DNA from: Alphaproteobacteria bacterium
GTDB taxonomy: Bacteria > Pseudomonadota > Alphaproteobacteria > CAAGCB01 > CAG-977
Length of the DNA stretch: 64,000 bases
Assembly: GCA_900768185.1 (NCBI GenBank)
Contig: CAAGCB010000009.1
Coordinates: 1-64,000, forward strand
Direction: 5' to 3'
Each line of letters opens with the position of its first letter. Positions within the stretch are counted from its first letter, which is position 1. Below are positions 1 through 8,175 of this stretch, piece after piece. Made by a program: the position numbers and the translations under genes. The notes under the pieces were generated by a model, which saw nothing but the letters and a program-made list of their open reading frames with translations, ran no database searches and was not told the origin of the DNA.

Positions 1-129
1 CCGGGCGACAACGTCCACATCAAAGTCAGCCTGATTACGCCGATCGCCATGGACGAAGGTTTGCGCTTCGCGATTCGCGAAGGCGGTCGCACCGTCGGCG
101 CCGGCGTCGTCTCTAAAATCATTGAGTAA
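1..129 (+). CDS. tuf: Elongation factor Tu, C-terminal fragment (5' end outside window)
   Basis: The first 42 codons in frame 1, ending at TAA 127-129, encode the end of domain 3 of EF-Tu. The stretch PGDNVHIKVSLITPIAM and the closing REGGRTVGAGVVSKIIE are the conserved C-terminus of the family. EF-Tu delivers aminoacyl-tRNA to the ribosome. Its position just before rpsJ is the classical str-S10 arrangement, so it is probably cotranscribed with the ribosomal protein genes. Confidence 0.97.
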   Translation, partial: PGDNVHIKVSLITPIAMDEGLRFAIREGGRTVGAGVVSKIIE

Positions 130-144
130 CAGAGGAAATTGATC

Positions 145-453
145 ATGGAAGGTCAAAATATTAGAATTCGTCTGAAAGCTTTCGACCATCGGTTGCTGGA
201 TCAGTCGACTCGCGAGATCGTAAACACGGCAAAACGCACTGGAGCGCAAATTTGTGGTCCTATCCCCTTGCCAACTCGCATAGAAAAGTTTACAGTGAAC
301 CGTTCGCCGCACGTTGATAAGAAGTCGCGCGAACAGTTTGAAATCCGCACTCATAAACGGGTGCTTGACATCATCGATCCGACTCCGCAGACGGTTGATG
401 CTTTGATGAAGCTCGATTTGGCTGCCGGTGTTGACGTCGAAATTAAACTTTAA
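145..453 (+). CDS. rpsJ: 30S ribosomal protein S10
   Basis: 102 aa, the normal length. The conserved core IRIRLKAFDHRLLDQS and the later GPIPLPTRIEKFTVNRSPH are visible. S10 sits in the head of the 30S subunit and also serves in transcription antitermination with NusB. I start at ATG 145 because AGAGGAAA at 131-138 is spaced 6 nt from it; an in-frame TTG at 139 lies too close to that site. First gene of the S10 operon after tuf. Confidence 0.97.
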   Translation: MEGQNIRIRLKAFDHRLLDQSTREIVNTAKRTGAQICGPIPLPTRIEKFTVNRSPHVDKKSREQFEIRTHKRVLDIIDPTPQTVDALMKLDLAAGVDVEIKL

Positions 454-467
454 AGGATAAAAGAGCC

Positions 468-1193
468 ATGCGTAGTGGTCTTATCGCTGAAAAAATGGGC
501 ATGACTCGCCTCTTTACGGAAGACGGGACTCACGTTCCCGTCACCGTTTTGAAGGTTGAGGGATGCGAAGTCGTCTCTGTCCGCACAAAGGACAAAGACG
601 GTTATGTCGCGCTGCAGTTGGGTTTTGGTAAAACAAAGGCAAACCGTGTTTCCAAATCGGTTCGTGGCCACTTTGCCAAAGCCAACGTCGAATTGAAGCG
701 CAAACTGGTTGAATTCCGGGTTAGTGAGGATTGCGTCCTTAACCCCGGCGATGAATTGTCCGCCAATCATTTCATTGCGGGTCAGTTCGTCGATGTCGTC
801 GGCACCTCCGTCGGTAAGGGGTTTGCCGGTGCTATGAAACGTCACAACTTTGCCGGACTTGAAGCTACACACGGTGTTTCCATTTCTCACCGTTCGTTGG
901 GGTCCACGGGTAACCGTCAGGATCCGGGTCGTGTCTTCAAGGGAAAGAAAATGGCTGGACATTTGGGTGCCGAACGCGTCACCGTCCAGAACCTGAAAGT
1001 CGTCGCGACCGACGCCGACCGTGGTCTGATCATGGTCAAAGGCGCCGTCCCGGGATTTGAAGGGGCTTTTGTTTTGATTAAAGACGCCGTGAAGAAAGCT
1101 CTTCCCGAAAACGTCCCCATGCCTGCGGGTTTGAAAGCCAAGGCTGCCGTTGCGGAAGAAAAGGTCACGGCTTCTGATGAAGTGAAGGAATAA
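468..1193 (+). CDS. rplC: 50S ribosomal protein L3
   Basis: 241 aa, about 30 longer than the E. coli protein because of an Ala/Lys/Glu-rich C-terminal tail (AKAAVAEEKVTASDEVKE). The family core is clear: GKGFAGAMKRHNF, HGVSISHRS and GRVFKGKKMAGHLG. The glutamine methylated by PrmB in other bacteria appears conserved in STGNRQDPG. L3 is an early assembly protein near the peptidyl transferase centre. An AAAGGA site precedes ATG 468. Confidence 0.97.
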   Translation: MRSGLIAEKMGMTRLFTEDGTHVPVTVLKVEGCEVVSVRTKDKDGYVALQLGFGKTKANRVSKSVRGHFAKANVELKRKLVEFRVSEDCVLNPGDELSANHFIAGQFVDVVGTSVGKGFAGAMKRHNFAGLEATHGVSISHRSLGSTGNRQDPGRVFKGKKMAGHLGAERVTVQNLKVVATDADRGLIMVKGAVPGFEGAFVLIKDAVKKALPENVPMPAGLKAKAAVAEEKVTASDEVKE

Positions 1194-1198
1194 GGGCG

Positions 1199-1819
1199 AT
1201 GAAATGTGATATCGTCAATCTGGATAACCAGAATGTTGGTTCGATGGAACTGGCGGACAGCGTTTTCGCCGTTGAAGTCCGCGCCGACATTTTGAGCCGA
1301 GTCGTCAACTGGCAGCTGGCGAATCGTCGTGCGGGGACGCACAAGACGAAAACCATCGCCGAAGTCAGCGGCACGACGAAAAAACCCTACAAGCAAAAAG
1401 GGACGGGCAACGCCCGCCAGGGTTCGTTGCGCGCCACGCAGTTCCGCGGCGGCGGCATCAGCTTCGGTCCGGTCGTCCGTTCTCATGAGCAGGATCTGCC
1501 GAAGAAAATCCGTCGTTTGGGCATGCGTTGCGCTTTGTCCGCAAAGGCGAAGGACGGCAAGCTGGTCGTTGTCGACGCTCTGAAGATGCAGGAAGTGAAA
1601 ACGAAAGACCTGCTGTCCAAAATGGAAAAAATGGGCTTGTCTTCCGCGTTGTTCATCGGCGGCGCCGAATTGGACGACAATTTTTCCATGTCCGCGCGCA
1701 ACATCGTCGGTGTCGACGTTCTGCCGCAGCAGGGTGCCAACGTCTATGACATTTTGCGCCGCGATACCTTGGTTCTGACCAAAGAAGCCGCGGAAAACTT
1801 GGAGGCTCGACTGAAATGA
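1199..1819 (+). CDS. rplD: 50S ribosomal protein L4
   Basis: 206 aa, usual length. The extended loop that lines the exit tunnel is recognisable (GTTKKPYKQKGTGNARQGS followed by FRGGGISFGP). In enterobacteria L4 also represses the S10 operon; I see no equivalent leader here because the operon start is joined to tuf. It begins 5 nt after rplC and its stop overlaps the rplW start by 4 nt (ATGA), a sign of translational coupling. Confidence 0.97.
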   Translation: MKCDIVNLDNQNVGSMELADSVFAVEVRADILSRVVNWQLANRRAGTHKTKTIAEVSGTTKKPYKQKGTGNARQGSLRATQFRGGGISFGPVVRSHEQDLPKKIRRLGMRCALSAKAKDGKLVVVDALKMQEVKTKDLLSKMEKMGLSSALFIGGAELDDNFSMSARNIVGVDVLPQQGANVYDILRRDTLVLTKEAAENLEARLK

Positions 1820-2127
1820 GTAAACCGGAAATTACAGTGACGGAAAAAATGTACGACACGCTGTTGCGTCCCGTCATTACGGAAAAAGCCATGAAATCTT
1901 CCGAAAACGGGCAGGTGACTTTCCGTATTCCGTTGACGGCTACGAAAACCGAAGTCAAAGCGGCTGTTGAAGCTTTGTTCGGCGTAAAGGTTAAATCTGT
2001 CAACACCGTTCGCACCAGCGGAAAAACGAAACGTTTCCGCGGCGAAGTCGGAAAACGCAGCGATTTCAAAAAAGCGATCGTTACGTTGGCAGAAGGTCAG
2101 AATATTGATTTTACGACGGGAGTTTAA
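1816..2127 (+). CDS. rplW: 50S ribosomal protein L23
   Basis: 103 aa. The motif LLRPVITEKAM near the N-terminus and the VEALFGVKVKSVNTVR segment are characteristic. L23 lies at the tunnel exit and docks signal recognition particle and trigger factor. The N-terminus carries about 14 residues before the usual start of the conserved region. ATG 1816 overlaps the end of rplD; TTGGAGG near 1799 serves as ribosome binding site. Confidence 0.96.
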   Translation: MSKPEITVTEKMYDTLLRPVITEKAMKSSENGQVTFRIPLTATKTEVKAAVEALFGVKVKSVNTVRTSGKTKRFRGEVGKRSDFKKAIVTLAEGQNIDFTTGV

Positions 2128-2130
2128 GAG

Positions 2131-2970
2131 ATGGCTTTGAAAACTTTTAAAGGGGTTACTCCCAGCCGCAGACACCTCGTTCTGGTTGAACGCGGCGATC
2201 TGTACAAAGGCGGTCCCGTTAAGGAATTGACCGAAGGTTTGACGAAAACCGGCGGTCGCAACAATCAGGGACGCATCACCAGCCGTCGTATGGGCGGCGG
2301 TCATAAACGCCGCTATCGTTTCATTGATTTCAGACGCGACAAATTCGATGTCGTCGCTACGGTGGAACGTCTGGAATACGATCCGAACCGCACGGCTTTC
2401 ATCGCGTTGGTCAAATATGAAGACGGCGAACGTTCTTATATTTTGGCTCCGCAGCGTCTGCAGGTCGGCGATACGGTTGTTTCCGGCGAAAAGGTCGATA
2501 TCAAACCGGGTAACGCCATGCTGTTGAAAAACATGCCCGTCGGCACGGTTGTTCACAACATTGAACTGAACCCCGGTCGCGGCGGTCAGGTCGCCCGTTC
2601 CGCGGGTTGCTATGCCCAGCTGATCGGTAAAGACGCCGGCTATGCTCAGTTGCGTTTGAACTCGGGCGAATTGCGTCTGGTTCGCGGCGAATGTCTGGCG
2701 TCCGTCGGCGCGGTTTCGAATCCCGACAAACAGAACGAAAACGGCGGCAAAGCCGGTCGGTCGCGCTGGTTGGGTGTTCGTCCTTCCGTCCGCGGCGTCG
2801 CGATGAACCCTGTCGATCACCCGTTGGGTGGTGGTGAAGGTCGTTCTTCGGGCGGTCGTCATCCGGTCACCCCGTGGGGCAAGTGCACCAAGGGCAAGAA
2901 GACTCGCACAAACAAGAAGACCAATGTCTTTATTATGCGCAGTCGTCATGCTTCGAAGAAAAAAGCTTAA
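2131..2970 (+). CDS. rplB: 50S ribosomal protein L2
   Basis: 279 aa, standard size. Conserved landmarks are GGRNNQGRITSRRMGGGHKR, the KNMPVGTVVHNIELNPGRGGQ segment in the middle, and GGGEGRSSGGRHPVTPWG near the C-terminus. L2 is needed for subunit joining and peptidyl transfer. Odd point: the normally near-invariant DHPHGGG sequence reads DHPLGGG here, so the second histidine is leucine (codon TTG); the first histidine, the one implicated in function in E. coli, is kept. Confidence 0.97.
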   Translation: MALKTFKGVTPSRRHLVLVERGDLYKGGPVKELTEGLTKTGGRNNQGRITSRRMGGGHKRRYRFIDFRRDKFDVVATVERLEYDPNRTAFIALVKYEDGERSYILAPQRLQVGDTVVSGEKVDIKPGNAMLLKNMPVGTVVHNIELNPGRGGQVARSAGCYAQLIGKDAGYAQLRLNSGELRLVRGECLASVGAVSNPDKQNENGGKAGRSRWLGVRPSVRGVAMNPVDHPLGGGEGRSSGGRHPVTPWGKCTKGKKTRTNKKTNVFIMRSRHASKKKA

Positions 2971-2988
2971 TTAGGAGGGTAGTAGATT

Positions 2989-3267
2989 ATGTCTCGTTCC
3001 GTTTGGAAAGGCCCCTTTGTTGACGGTTACCTTCTGACAAAAGCAGAAAAGGTACGTGAATCGGGTCGAAATGAAGTCATCAAGACTTGGTCGCGCCGTT
3101 CAACCATTCTTCCGCAATTTGTGGGTTTGACTTTTGGCGTTTATAACGGTAAAAAGTTTATTCCCGTCCTCGTCACCGAAAACATGATCGGGCACAAGAT
3201 GGGCGAATTCGCCCCGACGCGCACGTTCAATGGTCACGCGGGCGACAACAAAGCCAAGAAGGGCTAA
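2989..3267 (+). CDS. rpsS: 30S ribosomal protein S19
   Basis: 92 aa, exact family length. MSRSVWKGPFVDGYLL, TWSRRSTILPQFVG and IGHKMGEFAPTRTF are diagnostic. S19 binds the 30S head near S13 and the A-site tRNA. A strong AGGAGGGT lies upstream of ATG 2989. Confidence 0.97.
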   Translation: MSRSVWKGPFVDGYLLTKAEKVRESGRNEVIKTWSRRSTILPQFVGLTFGVYNGKKFIPVLVTENMIGHKMGEFAPTRTFNGHAGDNKAKKG

Positions 3268-3271
3268 GAAC

Positions 3272-3637
3272 ATGGTAGCGAAAAAAGAAATGAAAACAGC
3301 CAAAGCTTGCGCCAGCACGATTCGCAGCAGCACGCGTAAATTAAATGTCGTCGCCGCTTCGATTCGCGGTATGGAAGTCGGAAAAGCCCTGTCTCAGCTG
3401 AGCTTTTCTCCGCGCCGCGTCGCAGGTGAAGTGAAAAAAGTATTGCAGTCGGCGATTGCCAATGCCGAAAACAATCACAACATGGACGTTGATAAACTGG
3501 TGGTCGCCGAAGCTTATGTCGGCAAGGCGCTGGTGATGAAACGTTGGCAGGCTCGCGCTCGCGGTCGCGCCGGTCGTGTTGAAAAGATGTTTTCCAATCT
3601 GACAGTTGTTGTACGCGAAAACGAGGAGAACCGTTAA
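3272..3637 (+). CDS. rplV: 50S ribosomal protein L22
   Basis: 121 aa from ATG 3272, four bases after the rpsS stop. An upstream in-frame start inside rpsS would add residues unrelated to L22. The conserved globular core (RKLNVVAASIRGMEVGKALSQL, LQSAIANAENNH) and the tunnel-lining hairpin ending in KRWQARARGRAGRVEK are present. L22 helps form the nascent-peptide exit tunnel. Confidence 0.96.
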   Translation: MVAKKEMKTAKACASTIRSSTRKLNVVAASIRGMEVGKALSQLSFSPRRVAGEVKKVLQSAIANAENNHNMDVDKLVVAEAYVGKALVMKRWQARARGRAGRVEKMFSNLTVVVRENEENR

Positions 3638-3638
3638 A

Positions 3639-4310
3639 ATGGGGCAGAAAGTTAACCCGATTGGTTTGCGTTTGGGAATTAACCGCACGTGGGATTCCCG
3701 TTGGTTTGCTGACGCTGATTATGCCAAACAGCTTCACGAAGACTTCAAGATTCGCAATTTCTTGAAGAAAAAGCTGGCTTTGGCGGGCATCAGCCGCGTG
3801 ATTGTCGAACGTCCGGCTAAAAAAGCCCGCATTACGATTCATTCCGCGCGTCCCGGTGTCGTCATCGGCAAAAAAGGACAGGATATTGACGCTCTGAAAA
3901 ACGATCTGCAAAAAATGACGGGCGGCGAAGTCTATCTGAATATCGTTGAAGTCAAAAAACCCGACTTGGACGCTCAGTTGGTCGCCGAAAGCATTGCGCA
4001 GCAGTTGGAACGCCGTGTTTCTTTCCGCCGTGCGATGAAACGTTCCGTTCAGTCCGCCATGCGTCAGGGTGCGGAAGGTATCCGCATTAACTGCGGCGGT
4101 CGTCTGGGCGGCGCCGAAATCGCCCGTACCGAATGGTACAGAGAAGGTCGTGTTCCGTTGCATACGCTGCGTGCGGATGTGGATTACGGAACCTCCACCG
4201 CGCATACGACATACGGCGCTTGCGGTGTCAAAGTCTGGATTTTCAAAGGCGAAATTCTGGCTCATGACCCGATGGCGCAGGATAAACGTCTGTCGGACGC
4301 TCAACGCTAA
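3639..4310 (+). CDS. rpsC: 30S ribosomal protein S3
   Basis: 223 aa. MGQKVNPIGLRLGI is the typical N-terminus, which fixes the start at ATG 3639, one base after the rplV stop; GAGGAGA at 3622-3628 is the ribosome binding site. The KH domain carries VVIGKKGQDID, and the C-terminal part has GCGV-type and GEILAHDPM segments. S3 lines the mRNA entry channel and contributes to helicase activity. Confidence 0.97.
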   Translation: MGQKVNPIGLRLGINRTWDSRWFADADYAKQLHEDFKIRNFLKKKLALAGISRVIVERPAKKARITIHSARPGVVIGKKGQDIDALKNDLQKMTGGEVYLNIVEVKKPDLDAQLVAESIAQQLERRVSFRRAMKRSVQSAMRQGAEGIRINCGGRLGGAEIARTEWYREGRVPLHTLRADVDYGTSTAHTTYGACGVKVWIFKGEILAHDPMAQDKRLSDAQR

Positions 4311-4327
4311 GAAAGGACAAGTGAGAG

Positions 4328-4750
4328 ATGTTAAGTCCTAAGAGAACAAAATTCCGCAAGCAATTCAAAGGTCGTATTCACGGCGTTGCCAAAGGCGGAA
4401 CGACGCTGGCTTTCGGATCGTTCGGTCTGAAAGCCATGGAGCCGGAACGTGTGACGGCTCGTCAGATTGAAGCGGCTCGTCGCGCGATCGTGCGCCACAT
4501 GAAACGTCAGGGACGTTTCTGGTTGCGCATGTTCCCCGATGTTCCCGTTTCGAAAAAGCCCCCTGAAGTCCGTCAGGGGAAAGGGAAGGGTAATCCCGAA
4601 TTTTGGGTTTGCCGCATTAAACCGGGTCGCATCATGTTTGAAATTGACGGCGTATCCGAAAAGACTGCGCGCGAAGCTTTCGATTTAGCTGCCGCTAAAC
4701 TGCCGATTAAGGCGCGTTTCGTTTCCCGCAGCGTTGTTGAGGAGGCGTAA
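4328..4750 (+). CDS. rplP: 50S ribosomal protein L16
   Basis: 140 aa. MLSPKRTKFRKQFKGR, the AIVRHMKRQGRFWLRMFPD region with the arginine hydroxylated in some bacteria, and GKGNPEFWVCRIKPGRIMFE identify it. L16 contacts A-site tRNA and the central protuberance. Its last codons contain the GAGGAGG ribosome binding site of rpmC. Confidence 0.97.
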   Translation: MLSPKRTKFRKQFKGRIHGVAKGGTTLAFGSFGLKAMEPERVTARQIEAARRAIVRHMKRQGRFWLRMFPDVPVSKKPPEVRQGKGKGNPEFWVCRIKPGRIMFEIDGVSEKTAREAFDLAAAKLPIKARFVSRSVVEEA

Positions 4751-4753
4751 GCT

Positions 4754-4957
4754 ATGGCTAAAATTAAAGATTTGCGTGCTAAAACCGATGATCAGCTGAA
4801 CGAACAGATCATTGCCCTGAAAAAAGAAGGCATGAACTTGCGCTTTCAGCAAACCAGCGGTCAGCTGACGAATACCGCGCGTATGGGTCAGGTGAAACGC
4901 GAAGTCGCTCAGATCAAGACGATCTTGGCTGAACGCAAAACGGGGTCTAAGGAGTAA
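4754..4957 (+). CDS. rpmC: 50S ribosomal protein L29
   Basis: 67 aa. A two-helix protein with the consensus LRAKTDDQLNEQIIALKKEGMNLRFQ and RREVAQIKTILAER-like end (VKREVAQIKTILAERK). L29 lies next to L23 at the tunnel exit. Tight spacing on both sides (3 nt after rplP, 5 nt before rpsQ) fits one operon. Confidence 0.96.
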   Translation: MAKIKDLRAKTDDQLNEQIIALKKEGMNLRFQQTSGQLTNTARMGQVKREVAQIKTILAERKTGSKE

Positions 4958-4962
4958 TAAAG

Positions 4963-5199
4963 ATGCCCAAACGTATTTTGCAGGGTGTTGTCGTCAGCGA
5001 CAAAATGGACAAGACGGTCGTCGTCAAGGTCGAACGCCGCGTCATGCACCCGATTTATAAAAAATTCATCCGGCGTTCCAAAAAGTACGCCGCTCATGAC
5101 GAACTCAACCAGTTCAAGGTCGGCGATGTTGTCCGCATTCGCGAATGCGTCCCCGTTTCCAAGTCCAAAACTTGGGAAGTTCTGGTTGATGCCGGTTAA
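4963..5199 (+). CDS. rpsQ: 30S ribosomal protein S17
   Basis: 78 aa. QGVVVSDKMDKTVVVKVER, HPIYKKFIRRSKKY and GDVVRIRECVPVSKSKTW are the OB-fold signature of S17, an early-binding 30S protein. AAGGAG within the end of rpmC is its ribosome binding site. Confidence 0.97.
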   Translation: MPKRILQGVVVSDKMDKTVVVKVERRVMHPIYKKFIRRSKKYAAHDELNQFKVGDVVRIRECVPVSKSKTWEVLVDAG

Positions 5200-5223
5200 A
5201 CGGGAAAGTAGAGGATTTATCCC

Positions 5224-5592
5224 ATGATTCAAATGCAAAGCAACCTGGATGTCGCTGATAACTCGGGCGCGCGCAAAGTGCAGTGCGTAAAGGTATTAGG
5301 TGGATCCAAACGTAAGACGGCATCTGTCGGCGACGTTATTGTTGTTTCTATTAAAGAAGCGATACCGCGCGGACGTGTCAAAAAGGGTGATGTTCACCGT
5401 GCGGTTATCGTGCGTACCAAAAAGGAAATCCGTCGTGCGGACGGCAGCGCAATCAGATTTGATTCCAACGCCGCCGTTCTGATCAACAAAGACGGCGAAC
5501 CCATCGGTACCCGTATTTTTGGCCCGGTGACCAGAGAATTGCGTGCGAAGAAATATATGAAAATTATTTCTTTGGCGCCCGAAGTAATCTAA
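5224..5592 (+). CDS. rplN: 50S ribosomal protein L14
   Basis: 122 aa, exact family size. MIQMQSNLDVADNSGARKVQCVKVLGG is split as usual by the SGA turn, with a conserved C-terminus RELRAKKYMKIISLAPEVI. L14 forms inter-subunit bridges and is the target of silencing factor RsfS. First gene of the spc part of the operon; only a 24-bp gap precedes it, so no separate promoter is evident. Confidence 0.97.
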   Translation: MIQMQSNLDVADNSGARKVQCVKVLGGSKRKTASVGDVIVVSIKEAIPRGRVKKGDVHRAVIVRTKKEIRRADGSAIRFDSNAAVLINKDGEPIGTRIFGPVTRELRAKKYMKIISLAPEVI

Positions 5593-5608
5593 GTTTAGAG
5601 GGTCAGAA

Positions 5609-5920
5609 ATGAAAATCAAAAAAGGTGACCAGGTCATCGTGACGACCGGTCGTGACAAAGGCAAGCAGGGCGAAGTCCTGCGCGCCATGCCCAAGACCAA
5701 TAAAGTGGTCGTCCAGGGCGTCAATATCGTCAAACGCCATACGCGTCCTTCGCAGACGAATGCCGGCGGCATTATTTCGAAGGAAGCTCCGATTGACGTT
5801 TCCAATGTGGCTTTAATCGATCCGGAAACGGGCAAGGCGACGCGCGTCGGCTTCAAAGTCGTTGACGGCGAAAAAGTCCGCGTTGCGAAAAAGTCCGGCA
5901 AAGTTATCGCCGCGAAATAA
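5609..5920 (+). CDS. rplX: 50S ribosomal protein L24
   Basis: 103 aa. KOW motif at the N-terminus (KGDQVIVTTGRDKGKQGEVL) and VVVQGVNIVKRHTRPSQTN are diagnostic. L24 starts 50S assembly by binding the 5' domain of 23S rRNA. Confidence 0.97.
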   Translation: MKIKKGDQVIVTTGRDKGKQGEVLRAMPKTNKVVVQGVNIVKRHTRPSQTNAGGIISKEAPIDVSNVALIDPETGKATRVGFKVVDGEKVRVAKKSGKVIAAK

Positions 5921-5935
5921 TGAGGAGTAGGTGAT

Positions 5936-6478
5936 ATGGCAAGACTGTATGATCATTACAAAAACGTAATCCGTCCCAAACTGGAAAAAGAATTCGGTTA
6001 CAAAAACCAGATGGAAATTCCCCGTTTGGAAAAAATAGTCATTAACATGGGCGTCGGTCGCGACGCCGTTGAAGACCGCAAAGCGGTTGACGCCGCCGTT
6101 CGCGATTTGACCGCCATTTCCGGTCAGAAGCCTGTCGTGACGCATGCGAAAAAATCCATCGCCGCTTTTAAGTTGCGCGAAGGAATGCCGATCGGCTGCA
6201 AAGTCACGCTGCGTCGCGAACGCATGTATGAATTTCTGGATCGTCTGGTCACGATGGCGTTGCCGCGTGTGCGAGATTTTCGCGGAATTTCAAATAAAAG
6301 CTTTGACGGCAAGGGAAACTATGCTATGGGTTTGAAGGAACAGATCGTTTTCTTGGAAATCGATTACGATTCTGTTGATAAAATTCGTGGTTTGGATATA
6401 GTGTTCTGCACATCGGCCAAAACCGACAAGGAAGCGAAGGCTCTGCTCGCCGGTTTCGATATGCCGTTTGCAAAATAA
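5936..6478 (+). CDS. rplE: 50S ribosomal protein L5
   Basis: 180 aa. Conserved segments are PRLEKIVINMGVG, TGQKPVVT-like ISGQKPVVTHAKKSIAAFKLR, and FRGISNKSFDGKGNYAMGLKEQ. L5 binds 5S rRNA in the central protuberance. TGAGGAGTAGG is placed 6-7 nt before ATG 5936. Confidence 0.97.
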   Translation: MARLYDHYKNVIRPKLEKEFGYKNQMEIPRLEKIVINMGVGRDAVEDRKAVDAAVRDLTAISGQKPVVTHAKKSIAAFKLREGMPIGCKVTLRRERMYEFLDRLVTMALPRVRDFRGISNKSFDGKGNYAMGLKEQIVFLEIDYDSVDKIRGLDIVFCTSAKTDKEAKALLAGFDMPFAK

Positions 6479-6502
6479 CTTGAGCGATTGGAGAATAAAG
6501 AA

Positions 6503-6808
6503 ATGGCAAAAACAAGCGCTGTCGAACGCAATAAGAAACGTGAACGCCTGGCTAAGCAGTACAAAGCCCGCCGTGACGCTCTTAAAGCGAAGATCAAAGA
6601 CCGCTCGGTTTCCGAAGAAGAACGCTTTGAAGCCGTGTTGAAGTTGGCCGAATTGCCCCGCAATTCGTCCGCCACACGCGTTCATCTGCGTTGTGAATTG
6701 ACAGGTCGTTCTCGCGGTAATTACCGCAAGTTCAAACTGTCGCGTGTTGTGTTGAGGGACTTGGCCTCGAACGGTCAGATCCCCGGCATGGTTAAGTCTA
6801 GTTGGTAA
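6503..6808 (+). CDS. rpsN: 30S ribosomal protein S14 (zinc-independent form)
   Basis: 101 aa from ATG 6503, preceded by TTGGAG; an upstream TTG would add only MENKE. This is the long C-minus form without the two CxxC pairs, as in E. coli. LPRNSSATRVHLRCELTGRSRG and the closing GQIPGMVKSSW are typical. S14 is placed in the head of the 30S subunit. Confidence 0.96.
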   Translation: MAKTSAVERNKKRERLAKQYKARRDALKAKIKDRSVSEEERFEAVLKLAELPRNSSATRVHLRCELTGRSRGNYRKFKLSRVVLRDLASNGQIPGMVKSSW

Positions 6809-6835
6809 CATCAGGTTAGGTAAGGAGATACTACC

Positions 6836-7234
6836 ATGTCATTTTCCGATCCGTTGGGAGATATGCTGACCCGTATTCGTAACGGTCAGCAGGCTCGCAA
6901 GAGCGACATTACGGTGCCGGCTTCGAAACTGCGCGAAAACGTGCTGGAAGTTTTGAAGCGTGAAGGGTTCATTCGCGATTATTCGCGTGTGAACGTCCGC
7001 AAAGGCATCGACGAAATCAAAGTTGAACTGAAATATTTTGAAGGCCGTCCGGTCATCAGCGAAATCGCCCGCGTTTCCACGCCGGGACGTCGCGTCTATT
7101 CCCGTGTCAAGGATTTGCAGAAATTCTATAACGGGTTGGGTATTTCCGTTTTGTCGACGCCGCAGGGCGTCATGTCGGATCACGAAGCTCGTCAAGCCAA
7201 TGTCGGCGGCGAAGTTTTGTGCAAAGTGTTCTAA
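6836..7234 (+). CDS. rpsH: 30S ribosomal protein S8
   Basis: 132 aa. SDPLGDMLTRIRNGQ at the N-terminus and GISVLSTPQGVMSDHEARQANVGGEVLC at the end are the family signature. S8 binds helix 21 of 16S rRNA and, in E. coli, represses the spc operon through rplE mRNA. TAAGGAGATACTACC precedes the ATG. Confidence 0.97.
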   Translation: MSFSDPLGDMLTRIRNGQQARKSDITVPASKLRENVLEVLKREGFIRDYSRVNVRKGIDEIKVELKYFEGRPVISEIARVSTPGRRVYSRVKDLQKFYNGLGISVLSTPQGVMSDHEARQANVGGEVLCKVF

Positions 7235-7249
7235 GAGGGGAGTTTAAAC

Positions 7250-7786
7250 ATGTCTCGTGTTGGTAAATACCCTGTCATCGTTCCCGCGGACGTTACGGTT
7301 GACGTTAAAGGTCAGCACGTCAAGGTCAAAGGGAAGCTGGGCGAATTGGAATATACGGCTGCCGACGACGTCGATTTGAAGTTTGAAGACAACAAACTGT
7401 GGGTTTCCCCGCGCAAATCCGAAACCGGCATCAATCGTTCCTCTTGGGGGACGACCCGCGCCCGTTTGAACAATCTGGTCAAAGGCGTTCACGACGGTTT
7501 TTCCAAAAAATTGGAAATCAACGGCGTCGGCTACAAAGCGCAGGTTCAGGGAAAAATTCTGAAAATGAGCTTGGGCTTCAGCCATGATGTCGATTTTGAA
7601 ATTCCCGCCGGATTGAAAGTCGCTTGCGCGACGCCGACGAATGTCGAAATTTCCGGTGTGGACAAACAGATCGTCGGTCAGTTCGCCGCGGTTATTCGCG
7701 CCAAACGCCCGCCTGAACCCTACAAGGGAAAAGGCATCAAGTACGAGGGTGAATACATCCTGCGTAAAGAAGGTAAGAAGAAGTAA
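7250..7786 (+). CDS. rplF: 50S ribosomal protein L6
   Basis: 178 aa. Two homologous halves, with the typical MSRVGKYPV start, LNGVGYKAQ-type EINGVGYKAQVQGK and C-terminal RRPPEPYKGKGIKY-like KRPPEPYKGKGIKYEGE. L6 supports the sarcin-ricin loop region. Confidence 0.97.
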   Translation: MSRVGKYPVIVPADVTVDVKGQHVKVKGKLGELEYTAADDVDLKFEDNKLWVSPRKSETGINRSSWGTTRARLNNLVKGVHDGFSKKLEINGVGYKAQVQGKILKMSLGFSHDVDFEIPAGLKVACATPTNVEISGVDKQIVGQFAAVIRAKRPPEPYKGKGIKYEGEYILRKEGKKK

Positions 7787-7798
7787 GAGGGAACGAAA

Positions 7799-8161
7799 AT
7801 GAGCAAGGCAAGAATCCAATTTGAAGGCCGTCGTATCCGTACCCGTGCTTCCCTGCGGCGTAAATCCGCCGGACGTGTGCGTTTGTCCGTATTCCGTTCG
7901 GGATTGCATATTTACGGTCAGGTTATCGACGACAAGGAAGGCAAGACTTTGGCTGCCGCTTCCACGATTGAAAAAGAAGTCAAGGCTTCGTTGAAAAGTG
8001 GCGCTACGGTCGCCGCCGCCGCCGTTGTCGGCAAGCTGATTGCGGAACGCGCTCTGGCTGCCGGTGTCAAGGAAGTCGTCTTTGATCGTGGCGGATATGT
8101 CTATCACGGTCGCGTGAAGGCTTTGGCGGAAGCCGCCCGTGAAGCCGGTTTGTCATTCTAA
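7799..8161 (+). CDS. rplR: 50S ribosomal protein L18
   Basis: 120 aa. RLSVFRSGLHIYGQVIDD, AAAVVGKLIAERA and VFDRGGYVYHGRVKALAEAAREAGLSF are standard. L18 carries 5S rRNA into the 50S subunit together with L5. Confidence 0.97.
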   Translation: MSKARIQFEGRRIRTRASLRRKSAGRVRLSVFRSGLHIYGQVIDDKEGKTLAAASTIEKEVKASLKSGATVAAAAVVGKLIAERALAAGVKEVVFDRGGYVYHGRVKALAEAAREAGLSF

Positions 8162-8175
8162 TAGGAAATGTAATT

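Noticed and set aside
1744..2949. Long antisense open frame of about 400 codons over rplW/rplB
   Set aside because: It lies exactly opposite conserved ribosomal genes and its translation is low-complexity (Arg/Phe/Asp-rich), as expected from codon bias of the sense strand.
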